DNA of 64,000 bases, taken from CAZKHG01 sp964552655 (lineage in GTDB: Bacteria; Bacteroidota; Bacteroidia; Bacteroidales; Tenuifilaceae). Positions 1 to 8,092 of this stretch are shown here, piece after piece. The DNA lies in assembly GCA_964552655.1 (NCBI GenBank), contig CAZKHG010000010.1:1-64000 (forward strand), written 5' to 3'. Within the stretch, counting starts at the first letter, position 1, and every line of letters begins with the position of its first letter. The notes below the pieces were generated by a model that worked only from the letters and a program-made list of their open reading frames with translations, made no database searches and was not told the origin of the DNA. The position numbers were made by a program, and so were the translations under genes.

Positions 1-1
1 T

Positions 2-1567
2 ACGTACAGCACAATAGTAGTTTATAAAAAAATAAACAACCAATGGGCGTTTAGCAATACTTTGGAAGGATTTCTTGCACCATCCAGATACCTGGAGGTG
101 GACTATAATGGTAATTTATGGTTAGGACATTCCATAAAGGGGATATACATGGTTCAGCCATCACTTAACCTTGACTCAATTATAAAGGTTAAGCGAATTG
201 ATGGGCTAGGCTCATCGGGCGTAAGGAACCGGGTGTTTAAAGTGGATAACAGGATATTATTCCCTGCTTCGGGTTCACTTTACAGGTGGGATGATTTAAA
301 AAACCAGGTGATAAAATTCGATGAGCTTAATAAACAGCTCGAAGGCTTTGATAAAGTAAATGCCATTGTCCCTTTGTCGGGGAATAAGTACTGGTTTATC
401 AAAAAGAATGAGATTGCTATGTTCGAAATTCTGCTTGGAAACGCAAAGTTGCTTTACAGGATTATTCCCCAAATGTACAATCTTAACCTGGTTGAAAATA
501 ATGAGAATATTGTAGCCCTTAACGACAGCCTTAACCTGATTTGCCTCGACAATGGTTTTGCAATACTCAATATCTATAACCTGAATCAGAAACAGGAGAT
601 AAATCAGCCTCCTGTGTTTAAGAATTTTTCGGCCAAAACAAGCCGGGGGAGAACCATTGATATGGATATTACCCGGAATAGCAAGCCCCAAATTCCCAGC
701 AAGTACAACAATGTTTCTATATCTTTTACCTCGAACGAACCTCTTGGAGATAGAAAATACTACCAATACAAGTTGGACGGTATAGATGAAAAATGGAGCG
801 AATGGGTTACTGATTCACGAATTTCCTATGAAAGGCTCTCAAAGGGAACATATACTTTTCAGGTCAGAACTTTAAATGCCAGGGGACAAATAACCAACCC
901 CTCCAGCTTTACCTTTAAGATTAACCCGCCGTGGTTTTACTCCGTTTATGCTTACATCACCTATTTTCTTTTATTTCTATCAGGATTGTACCTATTGAGA
1001 TTTTACATCAGGAAAAGGATGAAGCTGCATCGTGAAAAACTGCTACGCAAGGAGCAGGAAAAGCTGGAACGGGAACGAGAACTTGCCGAGCAAAAAATCA
1101 TTAAGTTGACCAATGAGAAGCTACAGGCTGAGATCACCAACAAAACATCCCAGCTGGCCAACAACACCGTTTCAATAATTAAGAAAAATGAGCTGCTTAT
1201 TGAAATAAAAGAGGAGTTGGAAAACGTTAAAAAGCAGCTTGGGTACCGGATTCCCAATAAGTACTATGATAAAATCAACTCCCTGATTGACCAGAATATT
1301 TCCAGCGAGCACGACTGGCAAATGTTTGAGCAACTCTTTGATCAGGCTCACCAGGATTTTTTCAAACGGTTAAAAGGGGCTTACCCCGAGTTAACCCCAA
1401 GCGATTTGCGCTTATGTGCCTATTTGAAAATGAACCTGTCATCAAAAGAAATCGCCCCTTTAATCAATATTACAGTACGGGGTGTTGAGGAGCGAAGGTA
1501 CAGGCTCAGGAAACGTTTAAACCTGGATGCAGATCAAAACCTGACTGAATTTATCCTGAATTTTTAA
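2..1567 (+). CDS. Triple-tyrosine (Y_Y_Y) sensor-regulator with LuxR-type HTH, 5' end outside window
   Basis: The frame is open to the left edge, so the N-terminus, probably a beta-propeller sensor as in relatives, is missing; a TTG at 62 is internal and not a start. Visible in order are end-of-propeller sequence, a Y_Y_Y domain (about nt 690-930, with YYQYKLDGIDEKWSEW), one membrane helix (about 932-1010), a charged coiled coil (about 1015-1240) and a C-terminal LuxR/GerE-like helix-turn-helix (about 1390-1530, LTPSDLRLCAYLKMNLSSKE). Family knowledge: one-component Bacteroidota regulators of this architecture sense a periplasmic ligand and bind DNA with the cytoplasmic HTH. It lies directly upstream of, and codirectional with, the susCD locus across a 680-bp gap, so I infer that it controls that locus. 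There is no kinase domain. Confidence 0.85.
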   Translation, partial: TYSTIVVYKKINNQWAFSNTLEGFLAPSRYLEVDYNGNLWLGHSIKGIYMVQPSLNLDSIIKVKRIDGLGSSGVRNRVFKVDNRILFPASGSLYRWDDLKNQVIKFDELNKQLEGFDKVNAIVPLSGNKYWFIKKNEIAMFEILLGNAKLLYRIIPQMYNLNLVENNENIVALNDSLNLICLDNGFAILNIYNLNQKQEINQPPVFKNFSAKTSRGRTIDMDITRNSKPQIPSKYNNVSISFTSNEPLGDRKYYQYKLDGIDEKWSEWVTDSRISYERLSKGTYTFQVRTLNARGQITNPSSFTFKINPPWFYSVYAYITYFLLFLSGLYLLRFYIRKRMKLHREKLLRKEQEKLERERELAEQKIIKLTNEKLQAEITNKTSQLANNTVSIIKKNELLIEIKEELENVKKQLGYRIPNKYYDKINSLIDQNISSEHDWQMFEQLFDQAHQDFFKRLKGAYPELTPSDLRLCAYLKMNLSSKEIAPLINITVRGVEERRYRLRKRLNLDADQNLTEFILNF

Positions 1568-1946
1568 CCAATAAACGCCAGTTTTACCCCTCGCAAACGT
1601 TTTAAATGAAATCTTTTTACCAAAAAGATTATCAAAAAGAGAGGAAAATCTTATAACTATAAAGCAATATAGTGCCCTTGGATTAACCATTGCGGTATAT
1701 TCTTGTTTAATCTGATGTGGTAAAACGGGAATGGCTCCAAAGCACTCTAAAGCGGGTGAAGTATTTTTGATGATGGGTTAAGATGGACATTAGGTTTTTT
1801 TAACAATAAATTTACATACATAAACATTCAAAGCAATTGTTTTAGCGGGGATAGATTTAGGGGTTATACTTGATAAGCTGATTTTTTATTTTTTGGTGTG
1901 CTTATTTTTCATTTGGTTTTTTAGGTTATGGTTAGAATGTTTAGGG

Positions 1947-2034
1947 TTTGACTGCTTGAATTAGGTTATGATCTGAACCAGAATGTAAGTTAGGTGAAAA
2001 GAGTATTTAGTTATTAACCTATCAAGCAGTCAAA
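1947..2034. repeat. Long inverted repeat (about 20-bp arms, 46-nt loop)
   Basis: The left arm at 1947-1968 (TTTGACTGCTTGA, then TAGGTTA after a 2-nt bulge) is the reverse complement of the right arm at 2015-2034 (TAACCTATCAAGCAGTCAAA). Apart from the bulge, all 20 positions pair. It is not followed by a T-tract, so it does not look like an intrinsic terminator. It could be a leader-RNA hairpin, or paired half-sites for a dimeric regulator bound at a distance. Confidence 0.75.
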
Positions 2035-2087
2035 GTTGGAGGGTAAAGAACATTCGAAAAGTTGAAGTTAAAAAATCTATCCCCTTT

Positions 2088-2102
2088 TTTGTTTTAAACA
2101 AA
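2088..2102. promoter_or_regulatory. Perfect 15-bp palindrome, possible operator
   Basis: TTTGTTTTAAACAAA reads as 7-bp arms around one central base. It lies about 145 bp upstream of the susC start, close to where a promoter and operator would sit. In AT-rich DNA a short palindrome can arise by chance, so the operator role is tentative. Confidence 0.35.
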
Positions 2103-2246
2103 CCATGTTTACAATAAGATAAATACAAAAACTTTTTTAACTAGTAAAATTTGATTAATACCTTAATGTTAATAAAGAGATAGATTAACGCCAAAAAACA
2201 ACAACCAAGCATTTAACCTAATATTTTAAACCTAATCAACAGCATT

Positions 2247-5237
2247 ATGCGCATGCAGTTTTTACTTAAAAAACCTTTTAAATTATCGCTTTTTATTGCC
2301 ATACTATTGTTGTTTTCATCAATGGGGTATGGCCAGCGAGTGATAAAGGGTACCGTTAGAACCTCCGACACAGGCGAAAGCCTTCCTGGTGTAAATATCA
2401 TTGTAAAAGGAACTAATCGCGGGGTTATTACCGATATCGACGGGAACTATAAAATTGAGGTGAAAGCAGATGATAAGATTCTGCTTTTCTCATTTATTGG
2501 CTATGAAGAAAAGGAGGTTGAAATTGGCCCTAAGGACATTATTGATGTGGTTCTGCAACTAAAATCAACCACCCTTGATGAAATTGTGGTGGTAGGGTAT
2601 GGTACCATGAAAAAAAGTGACCTGACAGGTTCAGTTGCTTCAGTTAAATCTGAGGATTTAACCCGAATTCCTGCTTCATCTCCAATGCAGGCCCTGCAGG
2701 GGAAAGTGGCAGGATTACAGGTTGTTACAAACTCGGGGGTTCCTGGATCAGGTGTTGTTGTAAGGGTACGTGGAGTGGGTACATTCAACAATTCCAATCC
2801 AATTTATGTTGTTGATGGGGTAATACTTGATAATATCGATTTTCTTAATTCCTCTGATATTGAATCAATGGAAGTCTTAAAAGATGCTTCTGCAACAACA
2901 ATTTATGGGGCTCGTGGCGCAAACGGAGTAATTATGGTTTCTACAAAGCGAGCAAAAATGGGTCAAACCAAAGTCGATTTTAATATCTCCTATGAATCTA
3001 GCATTCAAAAATTACAAAGAAGGATAGACCTGCTTTCAGGCAGAGATTTTGCCATTGTTGTTAACGAATTTAACCCCGGAACATATAACAATGTTGATGC
3101 GGTACCCAATACCAATTGGCAAAGTGTTATTTTCCATGATGGTCTCGATGCACAAATTCATAATTTACAAATTTCAGCATCAGGTGCTTCTGAAAAAGGG
3201 CAATATTATGTTGGGGTTAGTTATTTTAACCAGGATGGAATAATTGATAAATCTAACTATGAGCGTTTTTCTATTAAATCTAACAATACATATAACTTAA
3301 CCAAAAAATTAACCGTTGGAAATAATTTTACAATTACCCCCTATCAGCAACAAAACACAAATGGAAACGTAGTATTTGTTTCTTATAGAGCATGGCCAAC
3401 ACTTGAACCCTATCAGGCTGATGGATCATATACACCTCTTCCCGGAACTGGTAACCCCTTGGCAGATATAGAATATACCAACAGTTTTAATAAGGGATTA
3501 AGAGGTGTTGGAAACTTCTTTGCTGATGCAAAACTATTTAATGATTTTGTTTTCAAATCGAGCTTTGGCGTAGATGTTTCATTTAATAAAAGCAAATCAT
3601 TTACTCCGGTTTACCTAGTTTCACCTCAGCAGCAAAATAGCATAAGTAGGCTTTATAAAGGAGAATCGGATCAGAATGCCTGGGTATGGGAAAACACTAT
3701 AAATTTTAATAAGGAAATAAACTCCCACAGAATTGATGCTCTTATTGGTTATACAATGCAGAGCGTAAACTCCGAGTATATAAGCATGTCGGGACAGAAT
3801 TTAACTCGCGATTCTGAAGATTTTTGGTATATAAACCCCAATAATATAAACCCTAATACTATAGGCAACGGAATCAATGGCGATCTTTATTACTCCATGA
3901 TCTCATACTTATTCAGGATTAATTACAGCTATAACAGCCGGTTTCTTTTTACTACTACATATCGCATAGATGGGTCTTCCAAGTTTACTGAAAAAAACAG
4001 GTACGCAGGCTTTCCTGCATTTGCAGTAGGCTGGAATATACATAATGAGTCTTTCATGAAACAGTTCAAAGCCATCTCAAATTTCAAGTTAAAATTCAGC
4101 TGGGGCGGTGTAGGTAATGAAAAGATCACATACAGCAGGCAATACTCTTTGGTTGGTACTGGCATCAATTCTGTTTTTGGAGTAGGTGATATAATAGTAC
4201 CTGGTCAAACATATTCCTCTGTTGGCAATCCCGATTTAAGATGGGAAACAACTTATCAGACCAACACGGGGTTTGAACTGGGTTTTTGGGGCAATAAAAT
4301 GACTTTTGAATTCGATTACTTCAATAAGATTACAAAGGATATTCTTATTGATCTGCAACTACCTGGCTTTGTTGGGAATGGGAGTGGTGCTGCTATTACC
4401 AAGAACGCAGCGAAAGTCTTGAACAGAGGGGTTGAGTTCAATCTACGGTGGAATGATAACCTAGGGAAAGTAAAATATTCAGTTGGGTTACTGGGCAATA
4501 CCCTTTATAATGAGGTTCTGAAAGTTAGAGGTACTGGAACTACAGATGATTATCTGGTGGGAAACAATACCCGTTCCGAAGTGGGAATACCAATTGGTTC
4601 CTTTTATGGTTACAAAGTAATCGGGATTTTTCAAAACCAAAATGATTTAAATTCTTATCCCCATCGTTCTGATGCAGGTATTGGGGACTTACGTTATATG
4701 GATGTTAATAATGATAATAAAATTACAGATGCTGATAGAACAAATCTGGGATCCCCTATACCCAAGTTTACTTTAGGCTTAAACCTTTCGGCCACCTACC
4801 AGAACTTAGACCTAAACTTAGATTTTCAAGGGCAGTACGGGAATAAAATATTTAACGCAAAAGAGACTATTCGACCCGACCTTTACAATTTTGAATCTCA
4901 TGTGCTGGATCGTTGGCATGGAGAAGGAACAAGTAATAGTGAACCAAGAGCATCGGCCGGTGGATACAACTTCCTGCCCTCTTCCCGATTTATTCAAGAT
5001 GCCTCCTTTTTTAAGCTTCGGAGCATTACACTTGGGTACACCTTACCCACAAAGATTGTAAACATGGTTAATGCTGGCAGTATAAAGGTTTATTTAAGTG
5101 GAACCAATGTATTTACACTCACTAAAGTAACCGGATATTCCCCGGAAATACTTGGAGGACCAATTGATTCAGGTTTAGACTATGGTTCCTACCCCGTTCC
5201 ATCAGTATATTCATTCGGAGTTCGTTTAACCTTCTAA
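2247..5237 (+). CDS. SusC/RagA-family TonB-linked outer-membrane transporter
   Basis: This 996-residue protein has the usual SusC order: signal peptide (about 1-29, ending GYGQ), a carboxypeptidase-regulatory-like beta-sandwich (about 32-110, GTVRTSDTGESLPGVNI), a TonB-box/plug region (DEIVVVGYGTMKK near 111) with the family signature TTIYGARGANGVIMVSTK near 216, then a long beta-barrel ending in the expected C-terminal Phe (VRLTF). It imports oligosaccharides across the outer membrane using TonB energy, paired with the SusD lipoprotein whose gene follows. ATG at 2247 is used; an alternative ATG lies at 2253. Substrate cannot be read from SusC itself. The downstream GH144/GH94 genes suggest beta-1,2-gluco-oligosaccharides. 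Confidence 0.96.
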   Translation: MRMQFLLKKPFKLSLFIAILLLFSSMGYGQRVIKGTVRTSDTGESLPGVNIIVKGTNRGVITDIDGNYKIEVKADDKILLFSFIGYEEKEVEIGPKDIIDVVLQLKSTTLDEIVVVGYGTMKKSDLTGSVASVKSEDLTRIPASSPMQALQGKVAGLQVVTNSGVPGSGVVVRVRGVGTFNNSNPIYVVDGVILDNIDFLNSSDIESMEVLKDASATTIYGARGANGVIMVSTKRAKMGQTKVDFNISYESSIQKLQRRIDLLSGRDFAIVVNEFNPGTYNNVDAVPNTNWQSVIFHDGLDAQIHNLQISASGASEKGQYYVGVSYFNQDGIIDKSNYERFSIKSNNTYNLTKKLTVGNNFTITPYQQQNTNGNVVFVSYRAWPTLEPYQADGSYTPLPGTGNPLADIEYTNSFNKGLRGVGNFFADAKLFNDFVFKSSFGVDVSFNKSKSFTPVYLVSPQQQNSISRLYKGESDQNAWVWENTINFNKEINSHRIDALIGYTMQSVNSEYISMSGQNLTRDSEDFWYINPNNINPNTIGNGINGDLYYSMISYLFRINYSYNSRFLFTTTYRIDGSSKFTEKNRYAGFPAFAVGWNIHNESFMKQFKAISNFKLKFSWGGVGNEKITYSRQYSLVGTGINSVFGVGDIIVPGQTYSSVGNPDLRWETTYQTNTGFELGFWGNKMTFEFDYFNKITKDILIDLQLPGFVGNGSGAAITKNAAKVLNRGVEFNLRWNDNLGKVKYSVGLLGNTLYNEVLKVRGTGTTDDYLVGNNTRSEVGIPIGSFYGYKVIGIFQNQNDLNSYPHRSDAGIGDLRYMDVNNDNKITDADRTNLGSPIPKFTLGLNLSATYQNLDLNLDFQGQYGNKIFNAKETIRPDLYNFESHVLDRWHGEGTSNSEPRASAGGYNFLPSSRFIQDASFFKLRSITLGYTLPTKIVNMVNAGSIKVYLSGTNVFTLTKVTGYSPEILGGPIDSGLDYGSYPVPSVYSFGVRLTF

Positions 5238-5249
5238 CTATTGAAAGCC

Positions 5250-6740
5250 ATGAGATCAACACATAAAACGATTCCCATATTAATCACAGTATTTTTTATT
5301 GCTGTTTCTTGCGAAGATTTTCTGAACCGTCCACCTCAAGGTGAGTTAACCCAAAGCAGTTTCCCAGTTTCTGCCCAGGACGCATTTCTGGCTACAAACG
5401 CTGTGTATAACACAATGCGCATTAGCAGCTTTCACCAGGGGTTATTCCCTATCCTGGATATCATGTCCGATGATGCGCATAAAGGAAGTAATCCCGATGA
5501 TCAGGCCACTTCAATCGGGCCTTTTGATAAATTCCAGCACATCTCAACCGAAGGAACACTGGCTGGCTGGTGGAATACGCTCTATTTGGGTGTTAAACGG
5601 GCAAATATTGTAATTGAAAAAGTTGCCCAAATCAATATGAATGAGGCCCTAAAAGCAAGGTATATTGGCGAGGCCAAGTTTTTAAGGGCGCTATTCTATT
5701 TTGATCTGGTTCGTGCATGGGGCGATGTTCCATTATACACTTCCACTTTACCAGATATTAAAATGGGCAGAACACCAGCTAATGATGTTTATAATCAGAT
5801 TATTTCAGATTTAGAGGATGCCATTGAAATTCTCCCCTTAAAAACCGATTATACCGGAACAGATGTGGGTCGCGCATCCAAAGGAGCGGCTCAGGCCTTG
5901 CTTGCAAGGGTGTATTTATTCAGGGGAGATTTTCCCAACGCTGAAAAATATGCTATGGATGTAATTAACTCAGGGCTATATTCACTTGAACCAAATTTTA
6001 CTGATGCAAATAGTGTTCTTGGGGAACATGGTGTTGAATCCGTTTTTGAGATTGGTGCTTATGGAGAAGAAGGAATAGAGAATGGCGGAAACCAGTATGC
6101 TAATGTACAAGGGGTCAGAGGTACTCCAAATCGTGGGTGGGGTTTCAACCGCCCTTCACTCGATCTCATGAATTCTTTCGAACCCAACGATCCACGTTTG
6201 GATGCAACAGTAATTTTTCTTGGAGAAACCCTTGATGGCGTTCTTATTCTTGGTGATGGGAAAACCCCTGATCAGACCAAAGATGGAAACGGGAATGTAA
6301 TCGAAATAGAATGCTATAACCAAAAGGTTTGGACCCCGGGTCAAACAGTTCCACCTTCGTTTGGACATAACAGAAGACTTATTCGTTACGCTGATGTACT
6401 CCTAATGGCCGCAGAAGCATTAAATGAAAACAATAAAGCCACCCTTGCGCTTCCTTACCTGAATATGGTTAGGGCTCGTGCCAGGGCTGGTAACAATGCC
6501 ATATTACCTGATATTACTGTTACAGACAAAAATCAACTACGTGATATTATCCTGAATGAACGCAGACACGAATTAACCTTAGAAGGTTTTCGGTTCTGGG
6601 ATTTACTTAGAACTGGAAAAGCAGTTACAGTTTTAGGTCCTTTGGGATTTCAATCCAATAAACATGAACTTTTACCAATACCTCAAGCCGAACTTGATTT
6701 AACCGGAAACAAATGGTCACAAAATCCCGGGTGGGAATAA
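5250..6740 (+). CDS. SusD/RagB-family glycan-binding lipoprotein
   Basis: The start is set at ATG 5250, twelve bases after the susC stop, because it directly begins a lipoprotein signal (MRSTHKTIPILITVFFIAVSC) with the lipid-attachment Cys at residue 21. An upstream TTG at 5241 is less likely. The body is a helical SusD fold: an N-terminal TPR-like region (AKFLRALFYFDLVRAWGDVPL), and the C-terminal SusD motifs YADVLLMAAEALNE and NERRHELTLEGFRFWDLLR. It should cap the SusC barrel at the cell surface and capture oligosaccharides. About 496 residues is normal for the family. Confidence 0.95.
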   Translation: MRSTHKTIPILITVFFIAVSCEDFLNRPPQGELTQSSFPVSAQDAFLATNAVYNTMRISSFHQGLFPILDIMSDDAHKGSNPDDQATSIGPFDKFQHISTEGTLAGWWNTLYLGVKRANIVIEKVAQINMNEALKARYIGEAKFLRALFYFDLVRAWGDVPLYTSTLPDIKMGRTPANDVYNQIISDLEDAIEILPLKTDYTGTDVGRASKGAAQALLARVYLFRGDFPNAEKYAMDVINSGLYSLEPNFTDANSVLGEHGVESVFEIGAYGEEGIENGGNQYANVQGVRGTPNRGWGFNRPSLDLMNSFEPNDPRLDATVIFLGETLDGVLILGDGKTPDQTKDGNGNVIEIECYNQKVWTPGQTVPPSFGHNRRLIRYADVLLMAAEALNENNKATLALPYLNMVRARARAGNNAILPDITVTDKNQLRDIILNERRHELTLEGFRFWDLLRTGKAVTVLGPLGFQSNKHELLPIPQAELDLTGNKWSQNPGWE

Positions 6741-6784
6741 TATAAATTACAAATAACTATTTACTAACTTAAAATTTATGTCCT

Positions 6785-8020
6785 ATGAAAAAAATCCTCA
6801 ATTCAATGCTTTGGTTTATGGCGTTTTTTGCCATGGCAACTTTTATCAGTTGCAATAAAGATGAAGATGTTAAATTCGAACTGAAGTCACTTATGGCAGG
6901 TGACATTGACTTGAATGGTGCTACTGCTGCTATTGATATTCCTGCAAATGCGGTTATTACGGCCACCTTCTCTAAAAATGTTGACGAAACCACTTTGGCA
7001 ATTTCTCTTAAACAGGATTATGATAATGCAACCATTGAGAAAACCATTGAAGTAAATGGTAAAGTGGTAACTATCACACCAGCGGCACTTGGTAGTGGCA
7101 CACTTTACATTCTTGGGTTGGATGTAGTGAAAGCTACTGACGGGGATGCACTTACTGCTGTTACACGTAACTTTACAACCGCAGGTTCTTTTGTACCAAC
7201 CGGACAAATTGCTTACTGGCCATTTGATGGCAATGCCAATGATGTTGTAGGAACATATGATCCACCAACTACAGGTATCGTTGACATTACATATTCAAAT
7301 GCGCGGAAAACAGCTGCAGGTCAAGCAGCCACTTTCAATGGGACTACTAGTATTATTGAGGTTCCCAATGGTGATCAATTAATTAATACCCATAATTTTA
7401 CTCTGAGTTTTTGGGTGAAAACAAACTCAACAGGTATTACTCATGGCCATTTTGTAATGGGCCTTGGTGCTTTCTATGGCATTCAGTTTGAAATATTTGG
7501 TGGCTATGATGGGGCCAAATTTGCTATCTCCTATGAAAAGGCAGATGGAACAACAACTGCAGAAGACATGTGGTTCCCTAGCAATGCAACTGACAATACA
7601 ACAGGAGGTTGGCAAGGTTGGGATTACGCCAAGGTTTTAACACCTGAACAAATGATTGCACTACTAAAAGACACATGGCTTCAGGTTGTATATACCTATA
7701 ATGGAACTGAAAGAAAAGGAACCCTATACTATAATGGAGTTAAAATGAAGAGTTTTGATTTCGACCTGTGGCCAGATGAAGATGCCAAGAGAGGCGTAGT
7801 TGGATTAAAATATGGTGGTGCTGCTCCAGATGTTGTGAATGAATTAGCCTTTGGATTCATCCAGTCAAGGGCTGGCACAATGTGGGATGCAGAACCTTGG
7901 GGAGGATATGGTTTTGCTGAGGCAAATCACTTTAAAGGGCAGCTGGATGATATTCGTATCTTCCATAAGGCTCTTTCTGCACAGGAGGTTACTTTGATGT
8001 ATAATTCCGAAAAACCTTAA
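6785..8020 (+). CDS. LamG/concanavalin-like lipoprotein with Ig-like domain, probable surface glycan-binding protein
   Basis: A 411-residue protein with a lipoprotein signal (MKKILNSMLWFMAFFAMATFISC, Cys 23). Residues about 35-120 resemble a bacterial Ig-like (Big_5) module (IPANAVITATFSKNVDETTL). Residues about 135-405 form a jelly-roll of the laminin-G/concanavalin type (GQIAYWPFDGNANDVVG, FTLSFWVKTNS, GQLDDIRIFHKALSAQEV). No catalytic glutamate pair is obvious, so binding rather than hydrolysis is inferred. Its place right after susD is where Bacteroidota loci encode SusE/SusF-like or SGBP glycan binders. A hairpin terminator follows, so susC, susD and this gene may be a separately measured transcript segment. 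Confidence 0.85.
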   Translation: MKKILNSMLWFMAFFAMATFISCNKDEDVKFELKSLMAGDIDLNGATAAIDIPANAVITATFSKNVDETTLAISLKQDYDNATIEKTIEVNGKVVTITPAALGSGTLYILGLDVVKATDGDALTAVTRNFTTAGSFVPTGQIAYWPFDGNANDVVGTYDPPTTGIVDITYSNARKTAAGQAATFNGTTSIIEVPNGDQLINTHNFTLSFWVKTNSTGITHGHFVMGLGAFYGIQFEIFGGYDGAKFAISYEKADGTTTAEDMWFPSNATDNTTGGWQGWDYAKVLTPEQMIALLKDTWLQVVYTYNGTERKGTLYYNGVKMKSFDFDLWPDEDAKRGVVGLKYGGAAPDVVNELAFGFIQSRAGTMWDAEPWGGYGFAEANHFKGQLDDIRIFHKALSAQEVTLMYNSEKP

Positions 8021-8043
8021 AGTAAATTTAATGATTAGAAAAT

Positions 8044-8077
8044 AAGGAGGGTTTGGAGTTAATACCCTCCTTTTTTC
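8044..8077 (+). terminator. Hairpin with T-tract inside the glucan locus
   Basis: AAGGAGGGT (8044-8052) pairs with ACCCTCCTT (8064-8072), with an 11-nt loop and a run of T to 8076. It lies between the LamG gene and the first GH144 gene, so it could terminate partially and give more susCD-LamG mRNA than enzyme mRNA. Confidence 0.8.
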
Positions 8078-8092
8078 TCTATCTTTTATTTT

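Larger units (their letters stand above)
1568..2246. promoter_or_regulatory. Long leader upstream of the susC operon
   Basis: This 679-bp stretch has no credible ORF. It is AT-rich and contains a long inverted repeat (1947-2034), a 15-bp palindrome (2088-2102) and several copies of the short word TTAGGTT between 1921 and 1997. I found no exact TTTG-N20-TAnnTTTG promoter; TAAAATTTG near 2147 is one base off in the -7 spacing. The size and structure suggest the operon promoter, the regulator's operator and a long 5' UTR. This is an inference from position. Confidence 0.5.

Noticed and set aside
296..766. Minus-strand ORF inside the regulator gene
   Set aside because: Antisense to the Y_Y_Y/HTH protein, with no recognisable domain.
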